Source: Gymnogyps californianus (taxonomy: Eukaryota; Chordata; Aves; Accipitriformes; Cathartidae). Taken from it: 64,000 nt of DNA. Where the stretch lies: assembly GCF_018139145.2 (NCBI RefSeq), contig NC_059481.1:3832368-3896367 (forward strand), given 5' to 3'. Shown in pieces: positions 28,800-42,100 of the stretch. Each line of letters starts with the position of its first letter. The stretch's first letter is position 1. A program made the translations under genes and the position numbers. The notes beneath the pieces were generated by a model that was not told where the DNA came from, made no database searches, and was given only the letters and a program-made list of their open reading frames with translations.

Positions 28800-30077
28800 G
28801 CAGAGTAATGTCACCCTGACTTTCCTCCAGAAAGCAATCTTTACTAGGAGGTTTCTAAAGAAGCAGATCTTTCATCTCCATCACTGCTATCTGACACCAG
28901 CGTCTTCTCCTTAAAGTACCACTACCACTTAGAAGCGTTTGGGAAAGAAAAGTAGCATAAAATACACTTTGCAATAAAACCCACTAAGATACACTCTGAG
29001 CAGGGAGGTTTCTCCACGCACAAGTTATAAGATCAAGTTATTGTCCCCTAAACACTTCTAGAAATAAGAACAGTGATGATAGCTATGCTGCTCCAACACT
29101 AGCCGATAACACTGCCACAACCTGACTTTGCCCAAAAAGAACATAGCTTTAGTATGACACTGTAATGCAGTAAGAAAGGAAGACAGGACGTACATAAAAA
29201 AGGCATCTATAGGTGTTTCTGAGAGCAGACTGGCAATCCACAGGGGAAAATTCCCCAATGAAACTGTAACCTTCCCAGGGAGTCTTCCCCTGCAGATTGC
29301 CATGCAACCTCTGGCATTCCAGATCTGTCTGAACTTGGTCATCTGAACTTCACCATCACCAAATTCTCAGCCAGACCTAACCTCCTCTTCTCCTCAGCAG
29401 TCCAAGTATAGCTCACTGCTCACTCGTAAATTCATTTATTAATGCACGTGCATGCTCCCTAGGCTGTGCTGTACTGTCTAGTTCACCTTTCTGGTCTTGT
29501 GCAAGATGACCCGAGCAGAGTTTTTTCCCCTTTGCTTTGCTGGCCCTAGAAGGTTTCCCTCCCTGTCCCTCTAGCAACATGGAAAGTTTATGCCAAGAGG
29601 AAACGTGAACAGCCAGCTGGCACTTTCCAGGAGGCTTCCCCTGCTTTTCATTCGAAGGCAGATGGCCACATTAGTCCAAGCTGCAGTCCTCACACGACTG
29701 TTCCATTCACACGGATATCCAGTCCCTGCAGAGGCTGGATGGATGCCTGAACATGTGGATAATCCACCTTGAGAGGAACTGTCAAAATTAGCTTGCACAG
29801 AAAACAGAGCAACAGATTCAGCCTGGTTCTAAGTAAGAAATCAACGTGAGATGGAAGTTGTTGTGCAGAAGGAAATCCTGGGATATAGAACAGGCCCCAT
29901 TATCAGCAGATACTGCTGGGACAGACAAATCAGGACAGAAAACCAAAATTCTTAACCGACAACAAACTGGGTGGCTTTGGCCCTCACTTTAGCAGATCAT
30001 GCTGCAAGAGCACTGTGTGCTGAGTTGAGCAGGGCTGAGATGGAAGACAGCTGTGTGTCAGCATGACTGGTGGCTTT

Positions 30078-30136
30078 GGATAGAGGATAGCCTGGAGGAC
30101 CTCTCAATGCTCTTTCCAACCTTGTTCTCTATGAAT
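30078..30136 (+). mobile_element. Short CR1 LINE 3'-tail fragment
   Basis: GGATAGCCTGGAGGACCTCT, then a CTTTCCAACC and TTCTCTATGAAT terminus, matches the general form of a CR1 3' end (ends in TTCTATGA-like repeats) in + orientation. It is short and diverged, so confidence is moderate. Confidence 0.5.
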
Positions 30137-33100
30137 ATGGATCAGCAGATCCACGTCTGAGTTGGCTTGTTACAGTCAGCCTGAAGCAAACACAGGAACT
30201 TGGGTCTGTCTCTGTGAAACAGCCACATTTGTTGAGTCTAGAAAAACAAAGGTTGAGAAAGAATATGGCTACCAACAAAACAATGATTTGCTGGGTAAAC
30301 ATCAGGCAAAGAGAAGAATAATTTAAGCAAAAGGATTCAAGAACAAATTGTTATAAACTGGCAATGAATAAATGTAGACTGGGAGTTAGGAAAAGATTTC
30401 TAATAATTTTTAAAAGTGAGATGCCGGAACAGTGTTATAATGGTGGCAGAGGGCAAAATACATGACTGCTGTCTCATGGAGCATGATCTGTTTATGAAAG
30501 GGGTTATTACGAAAGGGGCTGCATGCTTGGACAGTGGAAAACGTTCCAGTTCTGTGTTGCTTTACCTGTCAGCAATGTCTTCACACCTCTTCACATTAAT
30601 GATGGGAGACAACTTCAACCTCACATGCGTGACTGTATGCTCACCACTTCTGGAAGTGAAAAGTTTCTACCCCACCCATTTTGTGAAGATGAAATTCAAG
30701 AGCCTAACTTCACTAACTACACACACATTTATGTAAGTGTTGCTTAAGGTTTAATTCCTTCGATTCCTGCCTGGATGATCAGTGCACAGCGAACCACAAA
30801 GCCTGAAAGAGGCACCTACAGAGAAGCCAAATCCTCACTCTTCCACGGATACGTGGAGTTTAACCAGGAAGTGGAGTGCACTTAAGATATAACCATTTCC
30901 AGGAGTAGACTTCAAAGTAGATACATTTCAACATTTGAAAATAACCATAAACTATTTTTTATCTATTGTTCTGCAGTAACAGGGCTCTCTTAGAGCACTG
31001 ACAGATGATCACCAAAGGAACTGGCTTAAAGTTTGAAAGTGTTCAACCAGCTCAGACTGCCTTACAAGGAACAACTGACAAAATCCTTTCCAGTGCCCTG
31101 CTTTGCCTTCTCAGACAGCTTATGAATAATCTTAAGGGAAGCCCTCTGAAGCTCCAGAATTTTTCACGTTCTCCTCCCAATATCCTATTTTCTTCACTTA
31201 CAAAACAGTGGGTATCTATGGAGAGAGCAAGCTTTACTTTTCTCCGAGCATGATCATAAATTGCAGCAGTCCCCCAAAGCAAAAGACTTACTGCTAACCC
31301 CATAAAAATGGAAATTTGACTCAGAATAGCTAAAATAAGCTTTCTGCGATGCGAAGTAACAGAGCTAGGATCCGGTTCTTGCTCAAAGGAATAGAAGGGT
31401 GGCATATTAATCTTAATCTATGGCAGTACTGTAGAATTTCAAAAACTGAAATGATATATGCAGGAAAATGAGGAATTTCCACTAGGGACTCTAATTCATA
31501 TATTATGGGAGAGATTAAAGAATAATAAATTTTGGAAGGAAGTATTAATGGCTGTATGGGGCACTGTGAACCTGGCATTCCCTGAAGCCTGGAACTTTGT
31601 ATACCAAACACTAAAAATGATTTGTGCAGGAGCAGAAAACATTAGATGTTATTCTGGCCATGACCAGTTACATACTGTACGAGGTAAGAATTCAGCAAGA
31701 GAAAAAACTTCCTTTATAATTTAGAGATGAACAGATAGGATAATATTAGCCATTATGTCAAATGATAACCACCTCTGGGAAGAAGAAAGGAGATGACAGC
31801 ACTCAGGATATTTCCCTTGTTCTTAGAGAAAGGCTGACCACAATGGTCCTGAAAATCATTACGGATGCTGCTGTGCATTGACATGCAACAGCTTTCACCC
31901 TAAGCTCTTTACAAACTGAGGCAGAGAAGCTAAGTAAAGTGCTCACAGTGCAGCAAATGTCACAGCTTTACCCTGGGTTTATAGCTCCTAAAGTCCTGCC
32001 CTTCTCTTGAGTCCATCGTCTTTCCTGGTGTTGATAATGGTACCCTTTGACTTGCATGCTGAAGCTTGTGTTTTAGCCTTCATGTTTGTCAGCTCTGGAG
32101 ATCAATTTTTTGGCAAGACAAATAAAACCTCCGTTCAAAGCAAGTTAAAGGTGAAAAATTTCCTGCTTCTTAGCCAAATTAATTAGAAAATACCATATAT
32201 CCATACATTTTCCACAGAGTTATTCCTACTATGTTAGGAGGTCTCTTGGTGAACTGCTCTGGGGAGATAGAAGCGTGTGAGGCAGCAACCAGCTCACTAT
32301 TCAGAGAATTAGCACAGGACTGACCAGGCCACAAACAGCTTACAGCTGTACGGCCTCAAGAAGTCGTCCTTCAAGAGGCGGCATGAAATATTAGCTGGGG
32401 AGCTATGGGACACTTTCAGAGCCTGTTGACCATCTGACTAGAGCTCTTGCCTCTCCCAGTCTCGTACCAGCAATTAAGGCACTTCAGATACAAAGAGAAA
32501 GAGACCTGCAGAAAGGAAAGCAGGGTGAAAACACATACTGAAAGCTACCAAATCAGCCAGCACATACAGTAGTCTCCTGGTGCAGGCCACAGTGTGTGTC
32601 TCTACACAAACTCCCTGAGGTGCTGTGTGTACCATGTGATGCTGGGGTTACCTGACTTACTTTACTGAACGCTGTAGTCAATGGTTGCACAAAATCCAGT
32701 GTAAATACCAGAGTACAAGCTACAGCTGCCCCTAAGGAGCTTTAACTTATGCACTATCCCATAAAACTCCCAGGTAGGGAAATGAGTAAAAAGTCTCAAT
32801 GCTTTCTTATTCCATAACCCCTTCATGGTAAAGTATTCTGCACTGAATGTTTCCATTGTTCAATATAGACGGGGGAAATAAGATTAGCTTGAGATGGAAT
32901 ATCCCATTTTCTCATGCAGTATATTCTCTAGCCAACTCAAGCTTGCTGGTTTGGCAGAATTCAGGGCTCTCCAAAGACGGTGATTTTTTGAAGGCTGACA
33001 AAGTTAAGTTTGGCACAAACATGTGCATTCCATGCCATACCCTGCCCTTAGGTGTTATATGTAGGGCTAACGTTCTGCCAGAGCATAAGAGAACAACACA

Positions 33101-36004
33101 TCAGAGCCTGTTTTGCCTAACAGCTGAATTGTGGCTTTGAACTGTAGCTTTTCTTTTAACAGTATTAGCAACCTGGTCCCTTATTTCTCCTCCAAATTAG
33201 TCAGTGTAATAGGCAACTGCACATATTTTTCAAAGCTCACAAATGCCATGTGGCACACAGAATGATTAACTGCAGTCATCACTCTGGAATCTTTAAGGAG
33301 GAAGAACACAGCTTAGAGAAAATGGATGCAAAGTAATTCCTAATGTGGTCTGACACAAAGAGTAACTTGCAAAACATAACCCTTGACCCAAAAGTCAGGA
33401 GTTAAAACAGTGGTGGCTTACTGTTCCAGGCAGAGCAAGTGGTGTGGAAAGCCCTGAAGATAGTACAGCCAGTGTAGCCGCAGCACGTGAGAAGTGGGAG
33501 GATACAGAAATGACCTACAGGAAACGTCTCAATCGTCTGTGCTCTGCAGAGCCATGTCTCAGGAGTATTTCACATGCCTGAGCAGGTGGGGAGGTGGGAG
33601 ATCCTATGCCAACTAGATATACCCCTTCCACACTGTGCAAATGGAGGCACCTTCAGCTGAAGACATGCTCTTCTTCCATCTGATATACCACATTCATGTT
33701 TTGCTGATGTATGTATTGGTCAGAATAGCCATGGTGTAGATGAAGAAAATGCTGGCAGCATGCCAAAACGATAATGGTGAAAGCTGCTGCAGCAACAGCC
33801 ATCATATTACTAGGAGTGCAAGTTGGTGCTGGGAGAGCTGGAGAAGAAAGACCCAGCTGAGGTGGGGACGGAGAAGAACCAGGCAGGGCTGGCTCATGAT
33901 CTTTCTTCCCCAGGGGTAACTGCCTTCTCAAGCTGTTAGCTGAGGTTTTGAAGTTCTGTAGCTTACACAGAAGCAATCTCTAAGCCATCATTGCTAGTGC
34001 AGGATTCAAAGCCTTGGTAGCTTACTAGTTCTTTCCTTTGCAAAATAATCCGGGAAATTATATGCAAAATCCTCTGCCTCAGTTGACTGTTACCTGGATT
34101 GTGAACTAAAGCACTGAACGTTATTGCTGGGCTTGTGGTTTCTCATGCAATCTTAATTGGGCCCCTTGTCGGTAGTCCACCATGATGGCAGACTACCACA
34201 GATGGGTGTCCTTTGCTATAAGACCACAGGAAATTTTTTTCTGTCCAACTCCTGCCTCATTCAACATAAAGGACAATTGTTAAAATAGAGTCACCCGAAT
34301 TTAGCTTCTGAAGACAAGCACTCAATGCATCTACAGAGGCTTTGTATGTAATATATGATACAATGCACAAAAAACATTTCCTCCGGTATTTTTAGATTAC
34401 TTCTGGGAATCAGAAATTAAATCTGTATACTCAGTATGAACGTTTAAATATAACATAACTGCAGCTTACCCAATATGTAAAGTAATGCATTTTTTCTTAT
34501 TTGCTGAACGCCTTTTTTCAGTGAAAAGCATGAATCTCTCTAATCATGTAACCTAGCTGAATGTAGAGATCAGTCCTGAAGATTGTGTGTCTACTTTGTT
34601 GCATGTGTGGCCAGCATTTTACAGGGAGACACAAATAATGAGTAATTGTGTTAACCTGGATGTTGGAAGAAGAATTTTTAGATGAATCTCCACAGCACTA
34701 AAATTTCAGCAAGCCTCCTTATAATATGCGCAGCACTCTCCAGTTCCAAATGTAACCCTCAAGGAACACATGCATAAATTATAATATATCCACTGGGGAA
34801 CCTCTGAAATACTACAAAAAAGGGGGAAATGCATTTTAGGGGGCAGTCTGCTCAACTGTCTGCTTTTAAATACAATTTCAAATCAGGAATAATTAATGGC
34901 TGAACGGTGGTTAGCACTTAGATATTATAAAGATGAAAAAACAAAAACGATTTCTACATGCTTTCAATACTGTGTAGAGAATGGAAAGGATTATCATTTG
35001 AAAATGTCTGGCGAGCTTTTTCTCTTAAACTTTTTGATTAAAGTACTTCTGTGCCTTGAATTCTAAGGAGTTTGACCAAAGTAAAGATACCATGCAAACC
35101 TCTAATTCAGATATATTCACATACTGCTCATCTACTAAAATAATCAAGCTAAGATGTCCAAGGAAGACTAACATATCACTAAGGTAGGTGTTGTCTCCTC
35201 TGGAATATTACATTAAATGTTACTGAGATCAGGACACATTCTGCACCCCATTGTAAGGGTTGGGGGATCACAGGAAAAAGAGCTATGTCTTTTCCAATCC
35301 AAACATACTTCTGGTCTAGCACTTGTGTGATAAAAATGGATCCGAGCAAATATAACTGTTGATATTCCCCTGAACCATACACCTGCCCAACAGACAGCTC
35401 AGAGAGGACGGACTGCTCTTCACCCTAGTCACGCGGCACTTAGACATCCGAGCAGGAGCTGCCTACACAGTGCATCACTCCTCTTCTGCCACCAGAGCTG
35501 CCCTGTCCAAGCACAGCTGGGTTGTCCAGCACTGGCAGTTTTAAGCAACCTGGTGAGAGCACAGCCTCTAGGCAAGGCAAGCTTCACAGCTGATGCATGG
35601 GTTCTCTCTAAACCACAGAAATGCAAGTGGCCAAAGACCGAAACTGTTTTTCAATGTTCTTCTCAATTTCCCTGCTTTTACCTCTGAGTGATTATCCTTT
35701 TGCCCATTCTGATTTGGCTGCCGCTTCTTTAGTGTTTGATGGATATAATCATGAGGACACTGGGAAGGTACATCACAGTCATTTTCTTCCCGAGCCATTA
35801 TATTGGCTCTGTGCAGAATCTGTTCGCAAATATAACAGCTCCTGCCACTTCGAAGCAGACACAGCCTCTTTGCAAAAATGGGAAAATGCAGTCTCCAGGG
35901 AAAGTAATCAATTCACTGGTAGAGTGAAGGTATTTAGTGGGTTCAGTAACTCCATGTAAGGGATCAGCTGTGCCAGCGGGTAGCAGCACACAGGCAGCAC
36001 TCAC

Positions 36005-36191
36005 CTCGTGGAGACTGCAACTCGGTGATGTTCTCGGTGGCTTCATCATCCGAATCTTCAGTTGCTACCACCTTGTACCTGTTGCTGCTCTGTTTGTTCA
36101 GCACATGTGGGACCTGCAGCGCAGCCTCTCTCTCTGCAGCCAGGTCCAAATCCTGCTGAGCAAGGTGGGCCCTCAGCTGCCTGATTTCAAA
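36005..36191 (-). CDS. TMEM266: TMEM266 coding exon: coiled-coil C-terminal half and acidic linker
   Basis: This exon encodes 62 residues plus one base. It opens FEIRQLRAHLAQQDLDLAAE, continues with REAALQVPHVLNKQ and an acidic VATEDSDDEATENITEL, and ends SPR(E). The first 26 or so residues continue the heptad pattern of the previous exon and match human TMEM266 almost exactly. The following linker is diverged but keeps its acidic, Ser/Thr-containing character and includes S/T-x-x-E/D sites of the kind casein kinase 2 uses (inference). The acceptor is CCTCTAG and the donor is GTGAGT at 36,004. Phase is 0 in, 1 out. Confidence 0.95.
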
Positions 36192-39100
36192 CTAGAGGAA
36201 AAAACAACACCACATACTGATGTCATATGAGCATGGCCAGAAATCTATATTCTACAGTTGGGAACCTATTACTCATTTTATCACCAAACCACTATAGACT
36301 GGTGACAGCAAATACAATGTGGTTGAGCTGGGATGTAAGTCCAAGCTGCTGATGCTCTCCCAGAGCCCATGTGAGCTGGACCATTGTTCACATAATCTAA
36401 AAATAATGACTGCCTCATGCTGGTCTTCTATTTTGTACATGTCTGCATTCTGAAGATATGATTTTGGACAATTTTTAACAGATCTAATTGCCAAATCTAA
36501 TGAAATCTTTATAGAAAACCACTCTTAAGAGGCATTTAGGGATTTGGGTTCATGACAAACATCCCTAACCTGCTAGACTTTGTAATGAGGATTTCTGTGG
36601 AGGGAGGCTCTCTAAGCAGTACCCAGAATGGTCCTCCCCCACTAATTGGGCAAGGGGGAGGGACACCACAGTCCTCTTCCAGCTTGAAATCTTCTGCATT
36701 CAACAGTGTGCAGAAAACCCTGGGGCAGGTTGCCACTTTTCTGGCCACTCCCCTCAAATATATGAGCCACAGCAGTTAATGACTGTCTGCAGTCAGGAGG
36801 GGATTCGCCTCATGACTGGTGTTATAAAGCAGACACCTGACAAAAAGACAGAAGCTACTAGGTACAATCTGATTGATGGGCACAGCATATTTCTCTTGTG
36901 TTTCAGAGCCACAGGTCTTCCACAACGCAAGAAGGAAAATAGTTTTTCTGGAGAGGCTGCAGAGACTCTTTAAACCTTTATATAAGCACTACAAAATCCC
37001 ACTATCCTTCTCCTCTGCCATCCAGCACAGCTATGGGGCTGCATGGCAGAGTTTCTCTTTTTTAAACTCTTTTTTAAACTCTTTTTAAGATCAGTAGTAC
37101 AGCAGTGACCAAGTCATGTCTAATTATAGAGAGTCTGAGAGGGAAAAACAAATGAGGTAAGTAATAGGCTAAGGCATTTAAAATTTAGCATTGCTGGGCC
37201 TCCCATAGTTCAAGGCCTGAAAAGCCATCAGAGAGCATGATGCTACGGCGAGCCACACTGCACCTGTCACTCCGCATTTACAACAGAGATGGAATTAGCA
37301 CTTCAATGCTTGAAAACCAGCATGTAACAGCATGTAGGCTAAATGAATCTGGTTCTGGCTATTGCCTCTCAGATCCTGACTCAAATCTACTTTGCTGTCA
37401 GATTTTGGAACCCATCAGCAGACCTAGTTTGTTCCACCGCGGTCCACATCAGACATGGTGCAAACCCCAGGCACGCTGCAGAGCACCAGCAGTTCCTCCA
37501 AGCTGTGTAAGCAACTGGAATGGAAACAAGACAGAGTTTCCGCAGATTTTAGAAAGAAAAAAAGAGGAAAGAAAAAGGGATCCCAGTTTGCCACATCTGG
37601 AGACTATCTGCTTTCCAGAGCATAAAGGAAGGAACTACAATAACTGGAAGGCCCACTGCAAGACTCAAATCTAGAGAGCAAAAGGGCAGTTTAAGCTTTC
37701 CAGATCACATTCAAACTACCTAATACAGGGATCTAACAAAGCACACAGCTTTTTCCCTGTCTTGAAATCAGTGGACAGAGGTCTGGCAGCTGCAGACAGG
37801 TGGCTGCATGAAATGCTCATTGCTTTTAACCAAATGTCCTCTGGCAACGGCAGTCAGAGGAGTCAGTATCAGCAAAGGTCAAAATATAGCCCTGCTCCTT
37901 GATTCCTTCAGTGAAACCTTCATGGCAGATTCCAGATGGTGGTTTTTGTGTTAACCTATCAGCTAGGAAACAGGAGCAGACTGGTAGTGCTAACTCCTTT
38001 CCCAGCCAGCCCTAAGCTTCCTGAGGCTTAAGGTGTCCATACCATACCAGAGATGCCAGTATGAATGTGTCATTCAGCCGTGAAAGGACTGTCTGGAGTC
38101 CAGCTTTACAACACAGAGAATTTCAGGTTTTATCCTTGACTTGGGGGGAAAAAAAAAAAGAAATCCCAAAATATCTTACGTTTCACCTTTAAAGAAAGAA
38201 AGATACCCTTTCAGACACTCTCTTGGTTTAAAGGAAAAAATGCACTCAAACGTGATAGGCAAAAAATAAATCTGGAGATTTAAAAAAAAAAATTATTGCC
38301 TAACCATATCTACTTGCCTAGCTCAAACTAAAAGGCAATAAGAATTAGGCATCATTACTGTTTTTCAACATTTCACATTTCATCCTTCAAAAACATTCCT
38401 GTGTGTCAGAAAAAGAAATATTGTCACTAAAATGCTTAATTCTGGCCTAGAGGCAGGATATGATTTCTTTTTTCACGGAAAAGAAAAATATTGGCAGGTA
38501 TTTTATAGCACAAATAGATAAAACTACCTAAAAGTCAGCTCAACAACTGTATTTCTGCATTGCACCCAATTTAACCAGCTTAAGCATTTACAAAGATTGG
38601 CTGAACCTTGTAACAATCAAAAGCTTGAAGGGAATCACTGCGTTTTACAGATGTGAAAAAAGAAGCACATCAGGTGATCTTCCCTGCTACAGTGAACCTA
38701 CAGCAAAAATGGGGGAAGAGACCAGACTTTCTGATGCTCATGTTCCAATCGATAAAGCAAGTGTTTCCAAATATCCACAGATTATTGTCAATCTTTAAAA
38801 TTTCCATGCCCAGTCACCATCCAGTTTTTAATAGATGAGTTCATAAATTTTATTGTTTAATATGGCTCTGCCAACAAGCTATGAACTACTCAGCCTGGCA
38901 TGCTGGACCAAGTAGCAGTCTGCAACCATTGCTGGGATCACCATGCTGGTCAACTACACTTCGTCCAAACAATTATTTATTTCCTGTATATGGGGAAAAT
39001 CACTATCTTCGTTGAATCCCAACCACACACACAGCATGAGAAACTGGAATCCACAGAGAAAATGACTACCGCAGTTATTCAGGTGAACAGCTAGTACCTC

Positions 39101-42100
39101 TGGGGCTTTGCTGCCATCTTATGTTTGAAAGACAGAAATACACACTTGTGCCTACAGCAGCAGAGGAAGCACCCGCTTATGAAGATTGCACAATGTCACA
39201 TTCTAGCAGAAACCGAAACCTAGACCTGATGTCTTGGCTCATGTAACGCTTCCCTCATCCACTGCGTGAGGATGAGAAGTGTACACAGGACTTGCAGCTT
39301 TTTAAGTGATATGTGAACTCTCTTTTATTGCTAGCTGCAAACACAATCCACATGCTTGTCTTATTTTCAGCTCTTAACACTGAACTAGTTCAGCTGGCCT
39401 AAAATCCAGAACTGAACATGAGACTGTCAAGAGCAAATATGAGGATTGAATTCCTAGGCACAGTAAAGCAGCACAGTGCTCTGGACTTCAACATCATGTG
39501 CAAGGTGAATAACAGCACACAGATGTTCAGAAAGATAACAGCAGAAAGTGATGTCGCCTACAAAACCACGCAGCTGCAGCTGGTTAACACAGGCTCTCCC
39601 TTCCACTTTTCCATTACCTCAGATGGTCAGCTTCCAGGTCCCATTCATGTCTGCCCTGAAGTCTATGTAGTCATTAAAACAGCAGAAAGCTAGAATTAAA
39701 TACTGTTGTGTGTGTAACTGTCATTTTTTTTATTGACAGAGAAGAGGGTATATTGTAATAATTGTGTTTGTCTCACTCCCACATTCACTGTTACTGATGC
39801 AAAGTGATCCATACAACGTGTTCCACAGAGATACAGAACCGTAACTCTTGTTACAGACACAGAGCATAAGACAGAGCCAAAACCCAACCCAATATACTGC
39901 TTCCAATGCAAACCCAAACTCTCTAAGTCTCTAGCATGTTCAAAAAGGGACTGGGTGGGATGGAAAATCACCATTTATCATAACGATTGATTTAAGAAAA
40001 TGAAAGGACATTCAATGAAATATCTAGGAAAAGTTAAACAAGAAACAGAGATTTTTGCTCACAAAAGGCATGCATCTACTCAGGAGATCAGTTCAATATT
40101 GTTTCCAATTATTACTTAAAATTTTTCCTAAGATATTGTAGAAGCTGGAATACAGTTTTAGCCACTAAAAGCAACCCACTAAAAACAAAGGTTAAGTCTA
40201 AGAGAGGTGGGTGTTCCTTACAGGCATAATTCAATGACAAACTGCATGAGCAAATTATGTTGTAGGTGCTTATATCTATTGAACATTATATTGAACACTG
40301 ACCTCGGGCAGTTCTAATGTGTAAAAGAGCTAATGAGATTGCTCTGACTGCACGTCATGCAGTCCAGGGCAGGTTAAATAAATCATTAAAAGGTATAAAA
40401 TATAACAGTCTTTTTAAGTAAAAATTCTGGGCCAAGTTAAACACATGAAATTTCTATTTGCAAATGGAGCTGATGTAGCTTCTGAATGTAGACCTGAGCC
40501 TCTCTAACACAGAGTACTGCAGGAGAGCTGTACTGAGAAAATCATGTTTCATATTTTCAGGTAGACCATCGTTCCTTCAGCCTGTAAGGAAGAATGCATA
40601 TTATACATATCATGAGGGGAAAAAAGGAAAAAAAAAAAGCATAGAAGCTTATACACATACTTTGATTTGTTTAAATTAAGACTTACTCACAGGTATCAGC
40701 TCTGTGTTAAGAACCCTGTAAATCCCACAGAGCCAGTGGGCAAATAATGCTGTTGTGTGGAAGATAACTTGTTGCAATCAAGGAGACTAAGGTAAACCAT
40801 CTCCTGACTTGAGATAATTACAAACTGAGCACTGGTCCACTTGAGACTGCTACTGACATTATTTACCAGGACACCTACGATATTAATTATCTTTTATTAC
40901 ATATACTTTGGTAGCTTCTGGCGGGTTCCTTTATCAGTAAGTTCCTAACATACTCTACAATGGAAAAAATATATTTGAAAACTTCATAGAATCACAGCAT
41001 AATCTAGGCTGAAATGGACCTGTGAGGGTCAGAGTCCAACACCCTGCTTAAAACAAGACCATTTAGCTCAGGTTGCTAAAAGCCTGTCCTGTCAAGTTTC
41101 GAGTATCTCCAAGGTTGTACATACCACAACGTCCCTGGCAATCTGCTCCAGTGCCTGACCATTCTCCTAGTGAAAATGTTTGTTCTTATATTTAATAGGA
41201 ATTTTGCACATTCCAAGCTTGTGTACTGTCACTGTGCACCTCTGAGAAGAGCCTGGCTAAACCCTCCCACAAGGGAGCCGAAGACAGCAATAAAGGTGTA
41301 ATACATGTGGCTAATGTGAAAATACACTTATTACCAAGAAAAAGGGAGATACAGGCTGTCTCATGTAAGAATGAGTAACTAGATTGTCAGGCATGAAAAG
41401 GAAGTTCATTGATGGTAAATTTAAACTTACTCAGTGTTTTCAAAATTTGTTACATGTCCTCTTGTAGCACAAACTTAGCAATAATTTGGCAGGAAACAAA
41501 CCAGAAAGAACTATGGGGCACACCTGTGCACTTCCTCACTCAAAGAATGCATTAGGTGATTATTTATAAGCAGATAAAATGACAGAGACCTACCCAGAGC
41601 TCTAAATAACATCTCAGTTTACACGCCTGGTTTTATAAAACATGCCACCCATCCTATCTGATATGTTACAACATGCACGTAAGACTCAAAAAGGGACTTA
41701 GCAGTGAATCATAGAGTACTTCCCTTTAATGGTCTAGCAACAGAGTATGATTGACATAGTTTCAGAGAGATCAATGAACATTTTAGCCAGAAGCTTACTC
41801 GTGTCTAATGCAGGAGCAATAACTTTGCTCAATTCTATTAGTGCTGTCTGTACAGAATGCCCTGCCCTAAAACTCATCTGCCACTGGGATACAATCCAAT
41901 GTTTATTTCCATTAGTTTAGCCATTGTTGGTAACAATAAAAATCAGGAGACAGTTGCAAACTAATGATTTACGGGCAGAATGAAACACGGGATGACCTTG
42001 GCTGCCTTCCATTCACCAAGAAAATGACTGGTAGTTAGAAATAAACTAAAATTATTGCAAAAGGATAACATAAGTTATTCCTCCGATAGGTAATTTTACC

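Larger units (their letters stand above)
23129..36004 (-). other. TMEM266: TMEM266 intron, about 12.9 kb
   Basis: This intron holds a perfect 36-bp palindrome (24,259-24,294), CR1 fragments (26,911-27,032 and 30,078-30,136), a retroviral integrase fragment (28,246-28,776) and a further short AT-rich stretch (25,920-25,990). Long open frames at 23,207-23,854 and 25,185-25,607 (+) and at 33,653-33,976 (-) show no family features. The remainder is unremarkable intron. Confidence 0.8.

Noticed and set aside
31052..31724. Overlapping open frames on both strands (93-117 codons), one with a hydrophobic helix
   Set aside because: I considered a retroviral envelope piece because of the ERV fragment 2.5 kb away, but I could not see a supporting motif.
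33653..33976. 107-codon - strand frame with one hydrophobic helix and a Pro-rich segment
   Set aside because: It looks like a small membrane protein, but a single hydrophobic stretch in an intronic frame is weak evidence. No family is recognised.
34160..34205. Small stem-loop GGTAGTC ... GACTACC
   Set aside because: A 7-bp stem with a 13-base loop is expected by chance in a window this size.
37237..37674. 145-codon + strand open frame
   Set aside because: It has irregular composition and no recognised motif. Probably chance.
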